Shown: piece after piece, positions 1-7,414 of the stretch | Position numbering within the stretch: position 1 is the stretch's first letter | Layout: each line of letters starts with the position of its first letter | The notes under the pieces: model-generated | What the model was told of the DNA's origin: nothing | Database searches by the model: none | The model's input: only the letters and a program-made list of their open reading frames with translations | Position numbers and translations under genes: made by a program | Assembly: GCA_002361735.1 (NCBI GenBank) | Contig: DETS01000066.1 | Span: 778 to 19,549 of the forward strand | Origin: Lachnospiraceae bacterium UBA3282 | GTDB taxonomy: Bacteria > Bacillota > Clostridia > Lachnospirales > Lachnospiraceae | Direction: 5' to 3' | DNA length: 18,772 nt

Positions 1-71
1 AATACCCCTTTGGGATACTTTGTAATATAAGAGTCTTCTCTGCCCTGTATTCTCATATACTTATAGTTCAT
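1..71 (-). CDS. 5' end of an unidentified gene, cut by window edge
   Basis: An open frame starts at an ATG at 71-69 on the minus strand and stays open for 23 codons to the window edge; it begins MNYKYMRIQGREDSYITKYP. An AGGGAG ribosome binding site lies at 78-83, 6 nt upstream of the start. It is 61 nt downstream of the DUF2268 peptidase gene on the same strand, so it is probably the third gene of that transcript. Too little is visible to assign a family. The good ribosome binding site and open frame make it likelier than chance, but a 71-nt open stretch is weak evidence alone. Confidence 0.5.
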   Translation of the reverse strand, partial: MNYKYMRIQGREDSYITKYPKGV

Positions 72-132
72 AGTTATCTCCCTGTCAGAACATTTTACTG
101 CGATTACATTTTCAAACAATCCGTTTTTTATG

Positions 133-1041
133 TCACATCGTCCAAAATTCTTCCACCTTTTTCAAAATCTCCTCATGAGGCAGAATCGTGGCTTCTTCAA
201 TGCCGACACCTGTTTTTTGCAGGTAATATTTGATCAGATGATAGCCGACGGCATAGCCTGCGCAGTAGGGCAGACCGACCTCGGGAAAGCATTGTATCCT
301 TGCCATTTCATCGCCGTATAAATAGGCTGTGATGTTTTCAAAACCTGTCGTGTTCAGCCCGTCATGGATAATTTCTTTGATCAGCGGCAGCAGTTCCGGA
401 TCTGTTTTGCTCACCCAGGGACCGAGAAATTCTTCGCCATGGATTGACACAGCATAGTTTTCCGCCAGCCCTTCCCCCACAAGCATTTCGCCGAGGGTTA
501 CGTCGTTCGTCCATTTGATATACTGGTATCTGACATTATGATTGGTTTCATGCGCAAGCGCGGCGGGGAGTTTTTTCAGATTGCTTTCCGTTGGAACAAG
601 CCATCCCATGACAAAGCCGGGGATGCCGCCGTCTCCGCAATAGCCTTCATTCATTTTCGTATAAATATTCTCCGGATCAGCCAGAAAAATGGAAAACAAG
701 TATTCCTGCACTTTGAGTGTAATCCCTTTGTTGACAAAGCGCTCCAGAGCATTCTCGATGGATTTTTGACAGGCATTCCACAGCTCCTGATCGGAAATGG
801 CTTCAATCCAATCTCTTGTTGTCAAATCCACTTTGGAGGGCGCAAAAAGTCCCATGCGGTTATTCGCCATGATAATGTCATAAGCGCCTTCTTTGGCGGC
901 CTTGATGGGAATATGGTAGCAATTCCATTTGCCTTGAAAAGGGAGCATCAATTCGTAACGGTAGATATCGTCTTTTTTCTCCTGCTCCGCAGTCATGATT
1001 TTTCTGTATACATCCGGTGAATAGACACGTTTTACAATCAT
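133..1041 (-). CDS. DUF2268 predicted zinc-dependent peptidase
   Basis: A 302-residue protein with a zinc-peptidase signature HETNH at about residues 164-168, followed some 22 residues later by GEGLAENYA, which can supply the third (Glu) zinc ligand. This spacing and the surrounding ALAHE...GLAE pattern match the DUF2268 family (Bacillus YjaZ-like predicted Zn proteases). No signal peptide or membrane segment is seen, so it is probably cytoplasmic; its substrate is unknown. The ATG at 1041 is preferred over the one at 1053 because GGAG at 1048-1051 sits 6 nt before it, whereas the upstream ATG has no ribosome binding site. It begins 44 nt after the MerR gene and is likely cotranscribed with it, suggesting drug- or stress-induced expression. 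Family is fairly secure from motifs; biological role is not. Confidence 0.85.
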   Translation of the reverse strand: MIVKRVYSPDVYRKIMTAEQEKKDDIYRYELMLPFQGKWNCYHIPIKAAKEGAYDIIMANNRMGLFAPSKVDLTTRDWIEAISDQELWNACQKSIENALERFVNKGITLKVQEYLFSIFLADPENIYTKMNEGYCGDGGIPGFVMGWLVPTESNLKKLPAALAHETNHNVRYQYIKWTNDVTLGEMLVGEGLAENYAVSIHGEEFLGPWVSKTDPELLPLIKEIIHDGLNTTGFENITAYLYGDEMARIQCFPEVGLPYCAGYAVGYHLIKYYLQKTGVGIEEATILPHEEILKKVEEFWTM

Positions 1042-1085
1042 AATAATCTCCATTTCGGAGCGTCAAAAGCCCCTCGTATTTTGTA

Positions 1086-1811
1086 TCAGCTGCAGTAAGT
1101 CTGTATCGCTTCATTCACAAATATTGCGGTTCCTTTTCCCGCGTATTCATCAATGTTCTTTGTAAACTCCCCGCCGCCGGCATACATTTTTCCAAGTCCG
1201 CTCAAAATCTGATCCGTACAATGATAAAAGTGTTCCGTAAAGAAACTTTGCAGTTTCATGACCAATGCCTGAGCAGCTTCGGCGGATGGATCAGTACCTT
1301 TGATCTTTCCAAATTCCTTGAATATCATCATACATTGTTCACTTAAGATCTGATCTTGCGCATGTGTGCGGTTTTTTGCTTTTTCCTGATACTCCTTGTA
1401 TTCGGGGGAATTACCCCATGCGGCTTTTGCCTGCGCAGCATATTCGTCAAGCCTGTTTCTGTCAAAAGCGGAAAAATCCATATAGGATACACCCAGCAAT
1501 TTTATTCCGGTCGCAAAAGTTATCAGAGTTTCTAAGTGGTCTTTTTTTAGTTTTAACAATGTTATTTGCTGGTCTAATGCTTTGCTTTTGTCAAAATCGG
1601 GACTTCCCATAATTTCTCTGATGTCCTTTAAAGGGAACTCTAATTCCCGGAACAGTAAAATCTGCTGCAGCCGCTCCAAATCCGACTCTGTATATAATCG
1701 GTATCCGGCATCACTGTGGTTTGACGGATGCAAAAGACCGATTTTGTCATAATATTGGAGCGTACGAACACTCACTCCTGTAAGTTTGCTCACTTCACGT
1801 ACTGTCATCAT
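1086..1811 (-). CDS. MerR-family regulator with TipAS effector domain
   Basis: A 241-residue transcription regulator. Residues 1-70 are a MerR winged helix-turn-helix (TVREVSKLTGVSVRTLQYYD, then GYRLY and a DLERLQQILLFREL segment), followed by a coiled-coil dimerisation helix near 75-100. Residues about 120-241 match the TipAS antibiotic-recognition domain (DEYAAQAKAAWG, a helical core, ending near the YAGGGEFTKNIDEYAGKGTA region). Members such as TipA and Mta bind drugs or peptides and remodel promoters with long spacers. The start at 1811 has GGAGG at 1820-1824, 8 nt upstream; a second ATG follows immediately. The gene leads a transcript with the DUF2268 peptidase, and its promoter shows a 19-bp spacer with an overlapping dyad, implying autoregulation. 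The ABC exporter on the other side is the probable second target (inference). Confidence 0.92.
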   Translation of the reverse strand: MMTVREVSKLTGVSVRTLQYYDKIGLLHPSNHSDAGYRLYTESDLERLQQILLFRELEFPLKDIREIMGSPDFDKSKALDQQITLLKLKKDHLETLITFATGIKLLGVSYMDFSAFDRNRLDEYAAQAKAAWGNSPEYKEYQEKAKNRTHAQDQILSEQCMMIFKEFGKIKGTDPSAEAAQALVMKLQSFFTEHFYHCTDQILSGLGKMYAGGGEFTKNIDEYAGKGTAIFVNEAIQTYCS

Positions 1812-1835
1812 TGGGAGTTCCTCCTTAACTGCTTC

Positions 1836-1866
1836 ATTATAAACTATGACGTTGCGTAATAGTCAA
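1836..1866 (-). promoter_or_regulatory. MerR-type promoter with 19-bp spacer and dyad operator
   Basis: On the minus strand TTGACT (1866-1861) and TATAAT (1841-1836) are separated by 19 bp rather than 17, the hallmark of promoters activated by MerR proteins through DNA untwisting. A 21-bp dyad at 1843-1863 (ACTAT outer arms, ACG/CGT inner arms, 8 of 10 pairs matching) fills the spacer. It sits just upstream of the MerR gene, so autoregulation is expected. Confidence 0.82.
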
Positions 1867-1908
1867 GATGTTTTCTTAAAACTGCTTTCCCCTTGTGAAT
1901 TTGTCCTG

Positions 1909-1991
1909 TATAATAGTGCTATGATTTCGGTAAATTTAAGGCGAAGATTACCGTAAGATTTTTGAAAGGAAAACCTTTGTAATTGTATAAT
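1909..1991 (+). promoter_or_regulatory. Promoter and leader region of the ABC exporter
   Basis: Two -10-like boxes precede the exporter. TATAAT at 1909-1914 has no convincing -35. TATAAT at 1986-1991 has TTGAAA at 1962-1967 with an 18-bp spacer, but its start point would lie almost on the AGGGAG ribosome binding site (1995-2000). Between them are two inverted repeats: CGGTAA/TTACCG (1928-1933 and 1948-1953) and AAAGG/CCTTT (1965-1969 and 1974-1978). Which promoter is used cannot be decided from sequence alone. Confidence 0.5.
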
Positions 1992-2006
1992 AGTAGGGAG
2001 TAAATA

Positions 2007-3683
2007 ATGATTAAAAGTATTTACAAAAAGAACGCATATAAATTTTGGATCAGCCTGATACCAGTGGTAATTGTAGGAGTTATGGCTCCCTTGCGATCCT
2101 ATATGATGCAGCTTTTGATAGATTCCAAAAGTTACAAAGATCTGTTGGTAATGTGCCTGATTGCCGTCGTTTTCAGCATAGCAGTGTTTGTTTTTGAGTG
2201 GATCAGCAAAAAATGCCAGGCTGCCGTTGTGCGGGATATGGAGAAAGATCTGCGTGATCAGGTGATGTGTAAGCTATTCTCAATCTCTGCGCATCAGTTT
2301 GAAGAAAAGGGACTGGCTTATTATCTTTCCAAACTTACGACAGATATAGGGATTATATTGAATGACGGAATCAACAATATCTATGGTATGATCATGCAGT
2401 TTGTTTTTGTGGTGGTTGCCGTTGTTTATCTGCTTTGCGTAGAACCGTTTATCTTACTGATTGTTGCTGCAGTCAGTATCGTACAATTTGCAGTTCCGAA
2501 TATTTTGAAAAAGAAAATAGCATCTTCCGGGAAAGCGTATACGGAGGCTGTGGAAGTTTATCTGGATGGCGTTAAAAATGATCTTGGCGGTCATAAAGTA
2601 ATCAGAACTTTTGATGCTGTGCAGCAGATTTTGGGAAAGCAGGAAAAGCTAAGCGATTTTGTGAGCAGAAAAAATGAATATTCGTCTAAAACGCTGTACT
2701 GGGCACAGGCGTTGGCATCCTTTGTAAATAATGGAGCATTCCTGATCGTTTTGGGAAGTTGTCTGTTCTTTGCCGCAGCGGGCAGAATTACGATTGGCGA
2801 GGTGGTGGCAATTACCAATATGATGAATTTTGTATTAACACCGAGTAAGGCAATCGCCAATGGGATGATCCAGTTAAAAGCCATGGAGAAGGTAAAAGCG
2901 GAATTAGAGTCTTTGTTGGAGATTGAAAGCGAAAACGCTAACAAAGAGAGTTTAGAGGGAACTATCCGGGAAATTCAACTGGATCAGGTCCATCAGCAAA
3001 TCAACGACAGCTTTTCATTGGATGATCTGGAGCTTCATTTTGAGAAGGGCAAAAAGTATGCAATCGTAGGGAAAAGCGGAAGTGGGAAATCGAGCATCAT
3101 AAAGCTGCTTACGGAATATGGAGCGGAGTATACCGGGAAGGTTTTGATCAACGGAAAAGAGCTGTCAGAGCTTAACCGGGAGAGCATCATGCATGTAAGC
3201 CCCGTCTGTTATCAGCAGACCTACCTATTTAATGATACGGTCTTTAACAATGTAGCCCTGTATCAGGATTATTCAAAAGAAGATGTTATAAATGCCCTTA
3301 AGAAAGCCGGTATTTATGATACCATTCAGGGACTTCCGAATGGAGTGGATGAAAAAATCCGGGAAAACGGCAGTAATTTTTCGGGTGGTGAGCTGCAGAG
3401 AATTGCTCTGGCAAGGTTGTTTTTGAGAAATAAGACAATGGCTTTTCTTGATGAGATCACATCCGGGCTGGATAATGAAACTGCCTATGAAATTGAAAAA
3501 AGACTGCTGGATGAGGATATGACCATTGTAAACATTACGCACAGATATAACAAAACACTTATGCAAAAATACGACGAAATCATTGTAATGGATAGCGGCA
3601 AAATTGTGGAAAGAGGAAGCTTTGACGAATTGATTGATAATAGAAAGGCATTTTATGATCTGTTTAAAATCTTAAGTGACTGA
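2007..3683 (+). CDS. ABC exporter half-transporter, fused permease-ATPase
   Basis: A 558-residue protein with an N-terminal type-1 exporter membrane domain (hydrophobic segments near residues 13-35, 47-65, 125-160 and 242-275) and a C-terminal nucleotide-binding domain. Walker A GKSGSGKS is at 355-362, Q-loop CYQQTYLF near 401-408, signature FSGGE at 458-462, Walker B MAFLDE at 478-483 and the H-loop histidine at 512. No N-terminal peptidase domain is present. Such half-transporters dimerise in the membrane and export drugs, peptides or lipids; the substrate cannot be read from sequence. AGGGAG at 1995-2000 is 6 nt before the ATG. It is divergent from a MerR/TipAS regulator, which suggests induction by the compound it exports. 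No clear terminator follows; the HD gene begins 83 nt downstream. Confidence 0.9.
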   Translation: MIKSIYKKNAYKFWISLIPVVIVGVMAPLRSYMMQLLIDSKSYKDLLVMCLIAVVFSIAVFVFEWISKKCQAAVVRDMEKDLRDQVMCKLFSISAHQFEEKGLAYYLSKLTTDIGIILNDGINNIYGMIMQFVFVVVAVVYLLCVEPFILLIVAAVSIVQFAVPNILKKKIASSGKAYTEAVEVYLDGVKNDLGGHKVIRTFDAVQQILGKQEKLSDFVSRKNEYSSKTLYWAQALASFVNNGAFLIVLGSCLFFAAAGRITIGEVVAITNMMNFVLTPSKAIANGMIQLKAMEKVKAELESLLEIESENANKESLEGTIREIQLDQVHQQINDSFSLDDLELHFEKGKKYAIVGKSGSGKSSIIKLLTEYGAEYTGKVLINGKELSELNRESIMHVSPVCYQQTYLFNDTVFNNVALYQDYSKEDVINALKKAGIYDTIQGLPNGVDEKIRENGSNFSGGELQRIALARLFLRNKTMAFLDEITSGLDNETAYEIEKRLLDEDMTIVNITHRYNKTLMQKYDEIIVMDSGKIVERGSFDELIDNRKAFYDLFKILSD

Positions 3684-3766
3684 GAAACTGCTTTCTTTAT
3701 AAAAGTGGAATGTACATGAAGTGGAAACATTTAATTCATAATTTTGTAGTAGGAGGAAAAAGGACT

Positions 3767-4357
3767 ATGATACCGACAAGAGCGGAGGCGGAAAGATTAT
3801 TGAAGGAAGCTGAATCGTGCAATCCAGGACAGTGGGGAGATCACAGCCGGGTTGCGGCGCATTGCGCGGAAAAGATAGCGGCGGCGTGTGAAGGGATGGA
3901 TGCCGAGAAAGCGTATGTTTTGGGACTGCTTCATGATATCGGGAGAAGGTTCGGCGTCAGTCATATGAAGCATATTTCGGACGGTTATACTTATATGTTA
4001 TCGTTAGGGTATGATGAAGTGGCAAAAATATGCCTGACACACTCCTTCAGCATTCAGAGCATTCATGATTACATAGGAAGGTTCGATATCGAAGACGGTA
4101 AGGTCAGGGAATTGGAAAAAGCGCTGGCGGCAGCAGAATACGATGATTATGACAGGCTGATTCAGCTTTGCGATTCGCTGGCAGGCAGTGAAGGCGTGAT
4201 GGACATCGAGGAGCGTATGAGTGACGTAAAGAGAAGATACGGCTCCTATCCGCAGGAAAAGTGGGACGCCAATATCAGATTGAAAGCATATTTTGAGGAA
4301 AAAGCCGGGCAGGATATTTACGAGGTTGTGGAGAAGGAAACGTATAGAGTTTCATGA
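3767..4357 (+). CDS. HD-domain phosphohydrolase (cassette copy 1)
   Basis: A 196-residue single-domain HD-superfamily protein. Likely metal ligands are H26 (GDHS), H56-D57 (LLHDIG) and D136 (LCDSLAG), with H92 (LTHSFS) an additional conserved histidine, in the usual HD order. The family includes metal-dependent phosphohydrolases acting on nucleotides or signalling nucleotides; the substrate here is unknown. The start at 3767 is chosen because AGGAGG at 3751-3756 lies 10 nt upstream; an earlier in-frame ATG at 3710 has no ribosome binding site. A near twin (about 18 differences in 196 residues) occurs at 8121-8711, as part of a duplicated operon. It is followed 2 nt after its stop by the first unit of a 32-bp-period repeat array. 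Confidence 0.88.
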   Translation: MIPTRAEAERLLKEAESCNPGQWGDHSRVAAHCAEKIAAACEGMDAEKAYVLGLLHDIGRRFGVSHMKHISDGYTYMLSLGYDEVAKICLTHSFSIQSIHDYIGRFDIEDGKVRELEKALAAAEYDDYDRLIQLCDSLAGSEGVMDIEERMSDVKRRYGSYPQEKWDANIRLKAYFEEKAGQDIYEVVEKETYRVS

Positions 4358-4359
4358 TA

Positions 4360-4455
4360 TTCCTATGAAAAAAGACAAAGAAATGACAAAGTTCCTATGA
4401 AAAACGGCATTTATATGCGAAAGTTCCTATGAAAAATTGTATTTTTCTTGAAAAG
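4360..4455 (+). repeat. Three tandem 32-bp-period repeats (TTCCTATGAAAAA...AAAG)
   Basis: Three units start exactly 32 nt apart at 4360, 4392 and 4424. Each begins TTCCTATGAAAAA and ends with an A-rich AAAG; the middle 14 nt varies, with units 2 and 3 the most alike. Unit 3 contains a perfect 7-bp hairpin (GAAAAAT, loop TGT, ATTTTTC; 4431-4447). Single relatives of the unit lie at 8714 (also 2 nt after an HD gene stop) and 11303. There are no uniform repeats with unique spacers, so this is not a CRISPR array. Function unknown. Confidence 0.8.
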
Positions 4456-4477
4456 CATGATGCTGCTGTGGTAACAT
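4448..4477 (+). promoter_or_regulatory. Weak candidate promoter for the DUF4143 ATPase gene
   Basis: TTGAAA at 4448-4453 and TAACAT at 4472-4477 are 18 bp apart, ahead of the ATPase gene. The -35 box is the tail of the last 32-bp repeat unit. The -10 matches only four of six consensus positions, so this is tentative. Confidence 0.3.
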
Positions 4478-4537
4478 AAGATTAAGAGAGAGGGCATGAA
4501 TGCGGTTGTATTCGTATGGAAAAGGAAAGGAACGGCT

Positions 4538-5866
4538 ATGGAACGGGATATTATGAAAAAACTGGCGGCTTGGAAAGATGCGGCTGACCGAAAGCCGCTT
4601 TTGCTTACCGGTGTGCGGCAGTGCGGAAAAACTTACGCTTTGAAAGAATTTGGAAGCAGATATTTTTCGGATGTTGCCTACTTCTCATTTGAGGGGAACA
4701 AAGGGCTTGTTTCTGTCTTTGATTATGATCTGGAGCCGGAGAGGATTCTTCGGGAACTGGGGAGCGTTGTGCGCGGGAAGGAAATCATTCCGGGTACAAC
4801 GCTTGTGATTTTTGATGAGATACAGGCATGTCCGAATGCCGTCACATCCCTGAAATATTTCTGTGAGAATATGAGAGAACTGCATATCGCGTGTGCAGGT
4901 TCGTTGTTAGGAGTAGCGGTAAAACGGGACGGTATTTCTTTTCCAGTAGGGAAGGTAGATCGTTTGCAAATGTATCCGATGACTTTTGCAGAATTTTTAT
5001 GCGCCGACGGCGGGCAGGCATTATATGACGGTGTAGGACAGATTGATCCGGGGAAGGAATTGTCGGAGCTTTACAGCATTCCCTTAAAAAAGCATTTGAA
5101 AAATTATTATGTAGTGGGCGGCATGCCGGAAGTGGTGAAAAAATGGGTGGACACCCATAATTTTGATGAAGTTTCTAAACTGCAGGACGCAATTCTTGCA
5201 GATTATGCAAGCGATTTTGCCAAGCATGCGCCGAAGACGGACATACCGAAACTTGGATGGATATGGGATTCGATTCCCAAGCAACTGGCAAAGGACAACA
5301 ACAAATTTATTTTTTCACATGTCAAACAGGGAAAGAGAGCAAGTGAATTAGAAGATGCCCTTGCTTGGCTTGCGGATGCCGGACTTGTCCATCTTCTGGA
5401 AAAGGTGTCGAATCCCATGCTGCCGCTTTCCTTTTATGCGGATTCCACATTTTTTAAGGTGTATATGGCGGATGTGGGACTGCTTCGGAGAAAATCGGAA
5501 TTGTCGCATAAGACTATTTTGGAAGAGTCGGAGTTGTACAACCTTTTCAAAGGAGCGCTGACAGAAAACTTTGTGCTGAATGAGCTGATTGCACAAGAAC
5601 GACATCCATATTTCTGGCGCTCGGGCAATACGGCGGAACTGGATTTTATTTTCGAGAAGGAGGACGAAGTGATTCCGGTAGAGGCAAAAGCCAACATCAG
5701 CACCAGGGCAAAAAGTTATCTGCAGTTTTGTAAAAAATACAAACCTCGTAAGGGGGTGAAATTCTCCATGAAGAATGTGGGAGAAAACAGGACGGAGGAA
5801 ACAATCACCTACAGTATACCGTTATATCTGATTTGGAAATTGGAACAATATCTGAAATTCGACTAG
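4538..5866 (+). CDS. AAA ATPase with DUF4143 domain
   Basis: A 442-residue protein of the large AAA_14 plus DUF4143 family. Walker A GVRQCGKT is at 25-32, Walker B LVIFDE at 89-94, and the family's AGSLLG segment with a following SFPVGKV strand at 120-140. The C-terminal part has ELDFIF (367-372) and VEAKA (381-385), an arrangement like a PD-(D/E)xK nuclease core. Members are widespread and variable in copy number, and no general function is established. The ATG at 4538 is preferred over 4496 because a GGAAAGGAA stretch lies just upstream and relatives begin with this M-x-R/K-x-I-x-x-K-L pattern. It sits between the HD and WYL genes of copy 1 only; copy 2 lacks it, so it is either a mobile-type insertion or was lost from copy 2. 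Confidence 0.88.
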   Translation: MERDIMKKLAAWKDAADRKPLLLTGVRQCGKTYALKEFGSRYFSDVAYFSFEGNKGLVSVFDYDLEPERILRELGSVVRGKEIIPGTTLVIFDEIQACPNAVTSLKYFCENMRELHIACAGSLLGVAVKRDGISFPVGKVDRLQMYPMTFAEFLCADGGQALYDGVGQIDPGKELSELYSIPLKKHLKNYYVVGGMPEVVKKWVDTHNFDEVSKLQDAILADYASDFAKHAPKTDIPKLGWIWDSIPKQLAKDNNKFIFSHVKQGKRASELEDALAWLADAGLVHLLEKVSNPMLPLSFYADSTFFKVYMADVGLLRRKSELSHKTILEESELYNLFKGALTENFVLNELIAQERHPYFWRSGNTAELDFIFEKEDEVIPVEAKANISTRAKSYLQFCKKYKPRKGVKFSMKNVGENRTEETITYSIPLYLIWKLEQYLKFD

Positions 5867-5902
5867 TAGGGCGGATAAAATACTTCGGTATCGGAGGTAA
5901 CC

Positions 5903-6802
5903 ATGCAGGAGAGCAGGCTGTTTCGCATCGTATATTATTTGTTGGAAAAAGGACAGGCGACCGCCCCGGAGCTGGCGGAGCGTTTTGAAGTGTCGGTGCG
6001 AACGATTTACAGGGATATCGACTCCTTAAGCGCGGCAGGCATCCCCATTTATGCGGAGGCGGGCAGAAACGGCGGCATTCGCCTGATGAATGATTTTGTT
6101 TTGGATCAAGCTGTATTGTCCAAGGAGGAAAAGCAGGAAATCCTTTCCGCGCTGCAGAGTATCAATATCACTCAAAATATCAGTGAAAGTCAAATATTGC
6201 AGAAGCTTTCCGCCGTGTTTGGGCTTCCTTCAGAGAACTGGCTCGAAGTGGATTTTTCCAGGTGGGGCGATCAGAAGAAAACAGATAACGTTAAGTTTGC
6301 ATTATTAAAAGAGGCAGTCATTCATTGCAGGAACGTGAAAATACGCTATGCGGGGAGCGACGGGACAGTGTGGGAAAGAATCGTCCAGCCTTATAAACTG
6401 GTCTATAAGGCAAAGGCGTGGTATCTGAAGGCATTTTGTACCCAAAAGCAGGATATGCGGACTTTCAAATTAAACCGCATATTGGATTATGAGATGCTGG
6501 AGGAGGGTTTCGTGCGCCGCAGTTTTCCGACGGAGGCGGAGGAGGCTGAGATAGACTGCCCGCCTGTCACGCTTCGTTTTCCGAAGGAGATGGCGTACCG
6601 TGTGTATGATGAATTTGACAGAACACAGATACAGATAGCGGAAAACGGGGATCTGATCGCTTCTGCCAATATGCCGGAAGGCGCGTGGCTGACAGGATTT
6701 ATTCTCTCTTTCGGGACGCAGGGGGAGATTCTTTCCCCAATTCATTTGCGTAAGGAAATTGCAAGACAGGCGGAAATGATCGTAGAAAAATATAAAACCT
6801 GA
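5903..6802 (+). CDS. WYL-domain (YafY-type) transcription regulator, copy 1
   Basis: A 299-residue regulator. Residues 1-60 form a DeoR-like helix-turn-helix (APELAERFEVSVRTIYRDID, then GIPIYAEAGRNGGIRL). A WYL domain follows at about 135-205 and contains the actual WYL triplet at 173-175 (KAWYLKAF), then a WCX-type C-terminal region. WYL domains are ligand or single-strand nucleic acid sensors, known in PafBC and DriD to respond to DNA damage; the ligand here is unknown. GGAGG at 5892-5896 is 6 nt before the ATG. The stop codon is part of a TGACA-N5-TGTCA palindrome, a candidate operator for the downstream ClbS-like gene. The paralogue at 8748 is highly similar over its whole length. Confidence 0.9.
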   Translation: MQESRLFRIVYYLLEKGQATAPELAERFEVSVRTIYRDIDSLSAAGIPIYAEAGRNGGIRLMNDFVLDQAVLSKEEKQEILSALQSINITQNISESQILQKLSAVFGLPSENWLEVDFSRWGDQKKTDNVKFALLKEAVIHCRNVKIRYAGSDGTVWERIVQPYKLVYKAKAWYLKAFCTQKQDMRTFKLNRILDYEMLEEGFVRRSFPTEAEEAEIDCPPVTLRFPKEMAYRVYDEFDRTQIQIAENGDLIASANMPEGAWLTGFILSFGTQGEILSPIHLRKEIARQAEMIVEKYKT

Positions 6803-6814
6803 CATAAGGTGTCA
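6800..6814. promoter_or_regulatory. TGACA-N5-TGTCA palindrome, candidate operator
   Basis: TGACA (6800-6804), TAAGG, TGTCA (6810-6814) overlaps the stop of WYL copy 1 and lies 50 nt upstream of the ClbS-like gene. The same position in copy 2 (9642) has the same arms and spacing with a different centre, which argues for selection on the arms. No T-run follows, so it is not a terminator. Binding by the WYL protein is inference. Confidence 0.55.
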
Positions 6815-6864
6815 ACATATTGTCGGTATCATGGAAGAAATAACAGACAGAAAGGAAGGATACC

Positions 6865-7404
6865 ATGGCAAGACCGACGACAAAAGCGGATTTACTGACC
6901 GCGGCAAACGAAAATTATGAAAAACTGCAGGAGATGATTGCAGGACTGACGGAAAAGGAGTTGAATACGCCTTTTGATTTTTCAAACAGCGCGAAGAAGG
7001 AGGCGCACTGGCAGAGGGATAAAAATCTGCGCGACGTTCTCGTGCATCTTTACGAGTGGCACCAATTGTTACTGACCTGGGTGGCTGCCAACAAAAGAGG
7101 CGACAACTGGTCTTTTTTGCCGAAGCCCTATAACTGGAAGACATACGGCGATATGAACATGATGTTTTGGAAGAAGCATCAGGATACAACGCTTGAGGAA
7201 GCAACAACCATGCTGCAACAGTCCCATGCCGAAGTGATGGCACTGGCGGAGACTTTTTCCAACGAAGAATTGTTTTCTAAAGGCGTCTTTTCGTGGGTGG
7301 GCGGAAGCAGTCTTGGTTCCTATTTTGTCAGCAACACTTCGAGTCATTACGACTGGGCGATGAAGAAACTGAAAGCGCATAAGAAAAACTGTGCCGGGAA
7401 GTGA
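6865..7404 (+). CDS. ClbS/DfsB-family four-helix-bundle protein, copy 1
   Basis: A 179-residue protein matching the ClbS/DfsB (DUF1706, DinB-like) family: MARPTTKADLL start, LRDVLVHLYEWHQLLLTW helix, LPKPYNWKTYGDMN, and the SSHYDWAMKKLKAHKK end. ClbS from colibactin producers hydrolyses the toxin's cyclopropane warhead and protects DNA; most family members are uncharacterised. AGGAAGGA lies 4 nt before the ATG. It stands between the WYL regulator and the radical SAM gene in both cassette copies; the two copies differ at about 12 of 179 residues. A GGTATC/GATACC inverted repeat (6825-6830 and 6859-6864) could pair across the leader next to the start. A protective role against a DNA-damaging compound is plausible but inferred. 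Confidence 0.88.
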   Translation: MARPTTKADLLTAANENYEKLQEMIAGLTEKELNTPFDFSNSAKKEAHWQRDKNLRDVLVHLYEWHQLLLTWVAANKRGDNWSFLPKPYNWKTYGDMNMMFWKKHQDTTLEEATTMLQQSHAEVMALAETFSNEELFSKGVFSWVGGSSLGSYFVSNTSSHYDWAMKKLKAHKKNCAGK

Positions 7405-7414
7405 GGGGCGGCGG

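Noticed and set aside
3684..3766. Terminator after the ABC exporter
   Set aside because: No stem with adjacent T-run was found; read-through into the HD gene is possible.
4391..4402. Resemblance of AAGTTCCTAT to the yeast FRT arm
   Set aside because: A short A/T-rich match without the inverted partner arm or a recombinase gene; treated as coincidence.
4360..4455. CRISPR-like array
   Set aside because: Only three units; the shared part is about 13 nt at the head with a drifting remainder, there are no uniform repeat-plus-unique-spacer blocks, and no cas genes are present.
6470..6805. Long antisense frames opposite both WYL genes (also 9312-9647)
   Set aside because: They recur only because the WYL genes are paralogues with the same codon pattern. 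They have no ribosome binding site and low-complexity shadow-like composition.
6800..6814. Transcription terminator after WYL copy 1
   Set aside because: The stem is only 5 bp, includes the stop codon and has no T-run behind it; an operator fits better.
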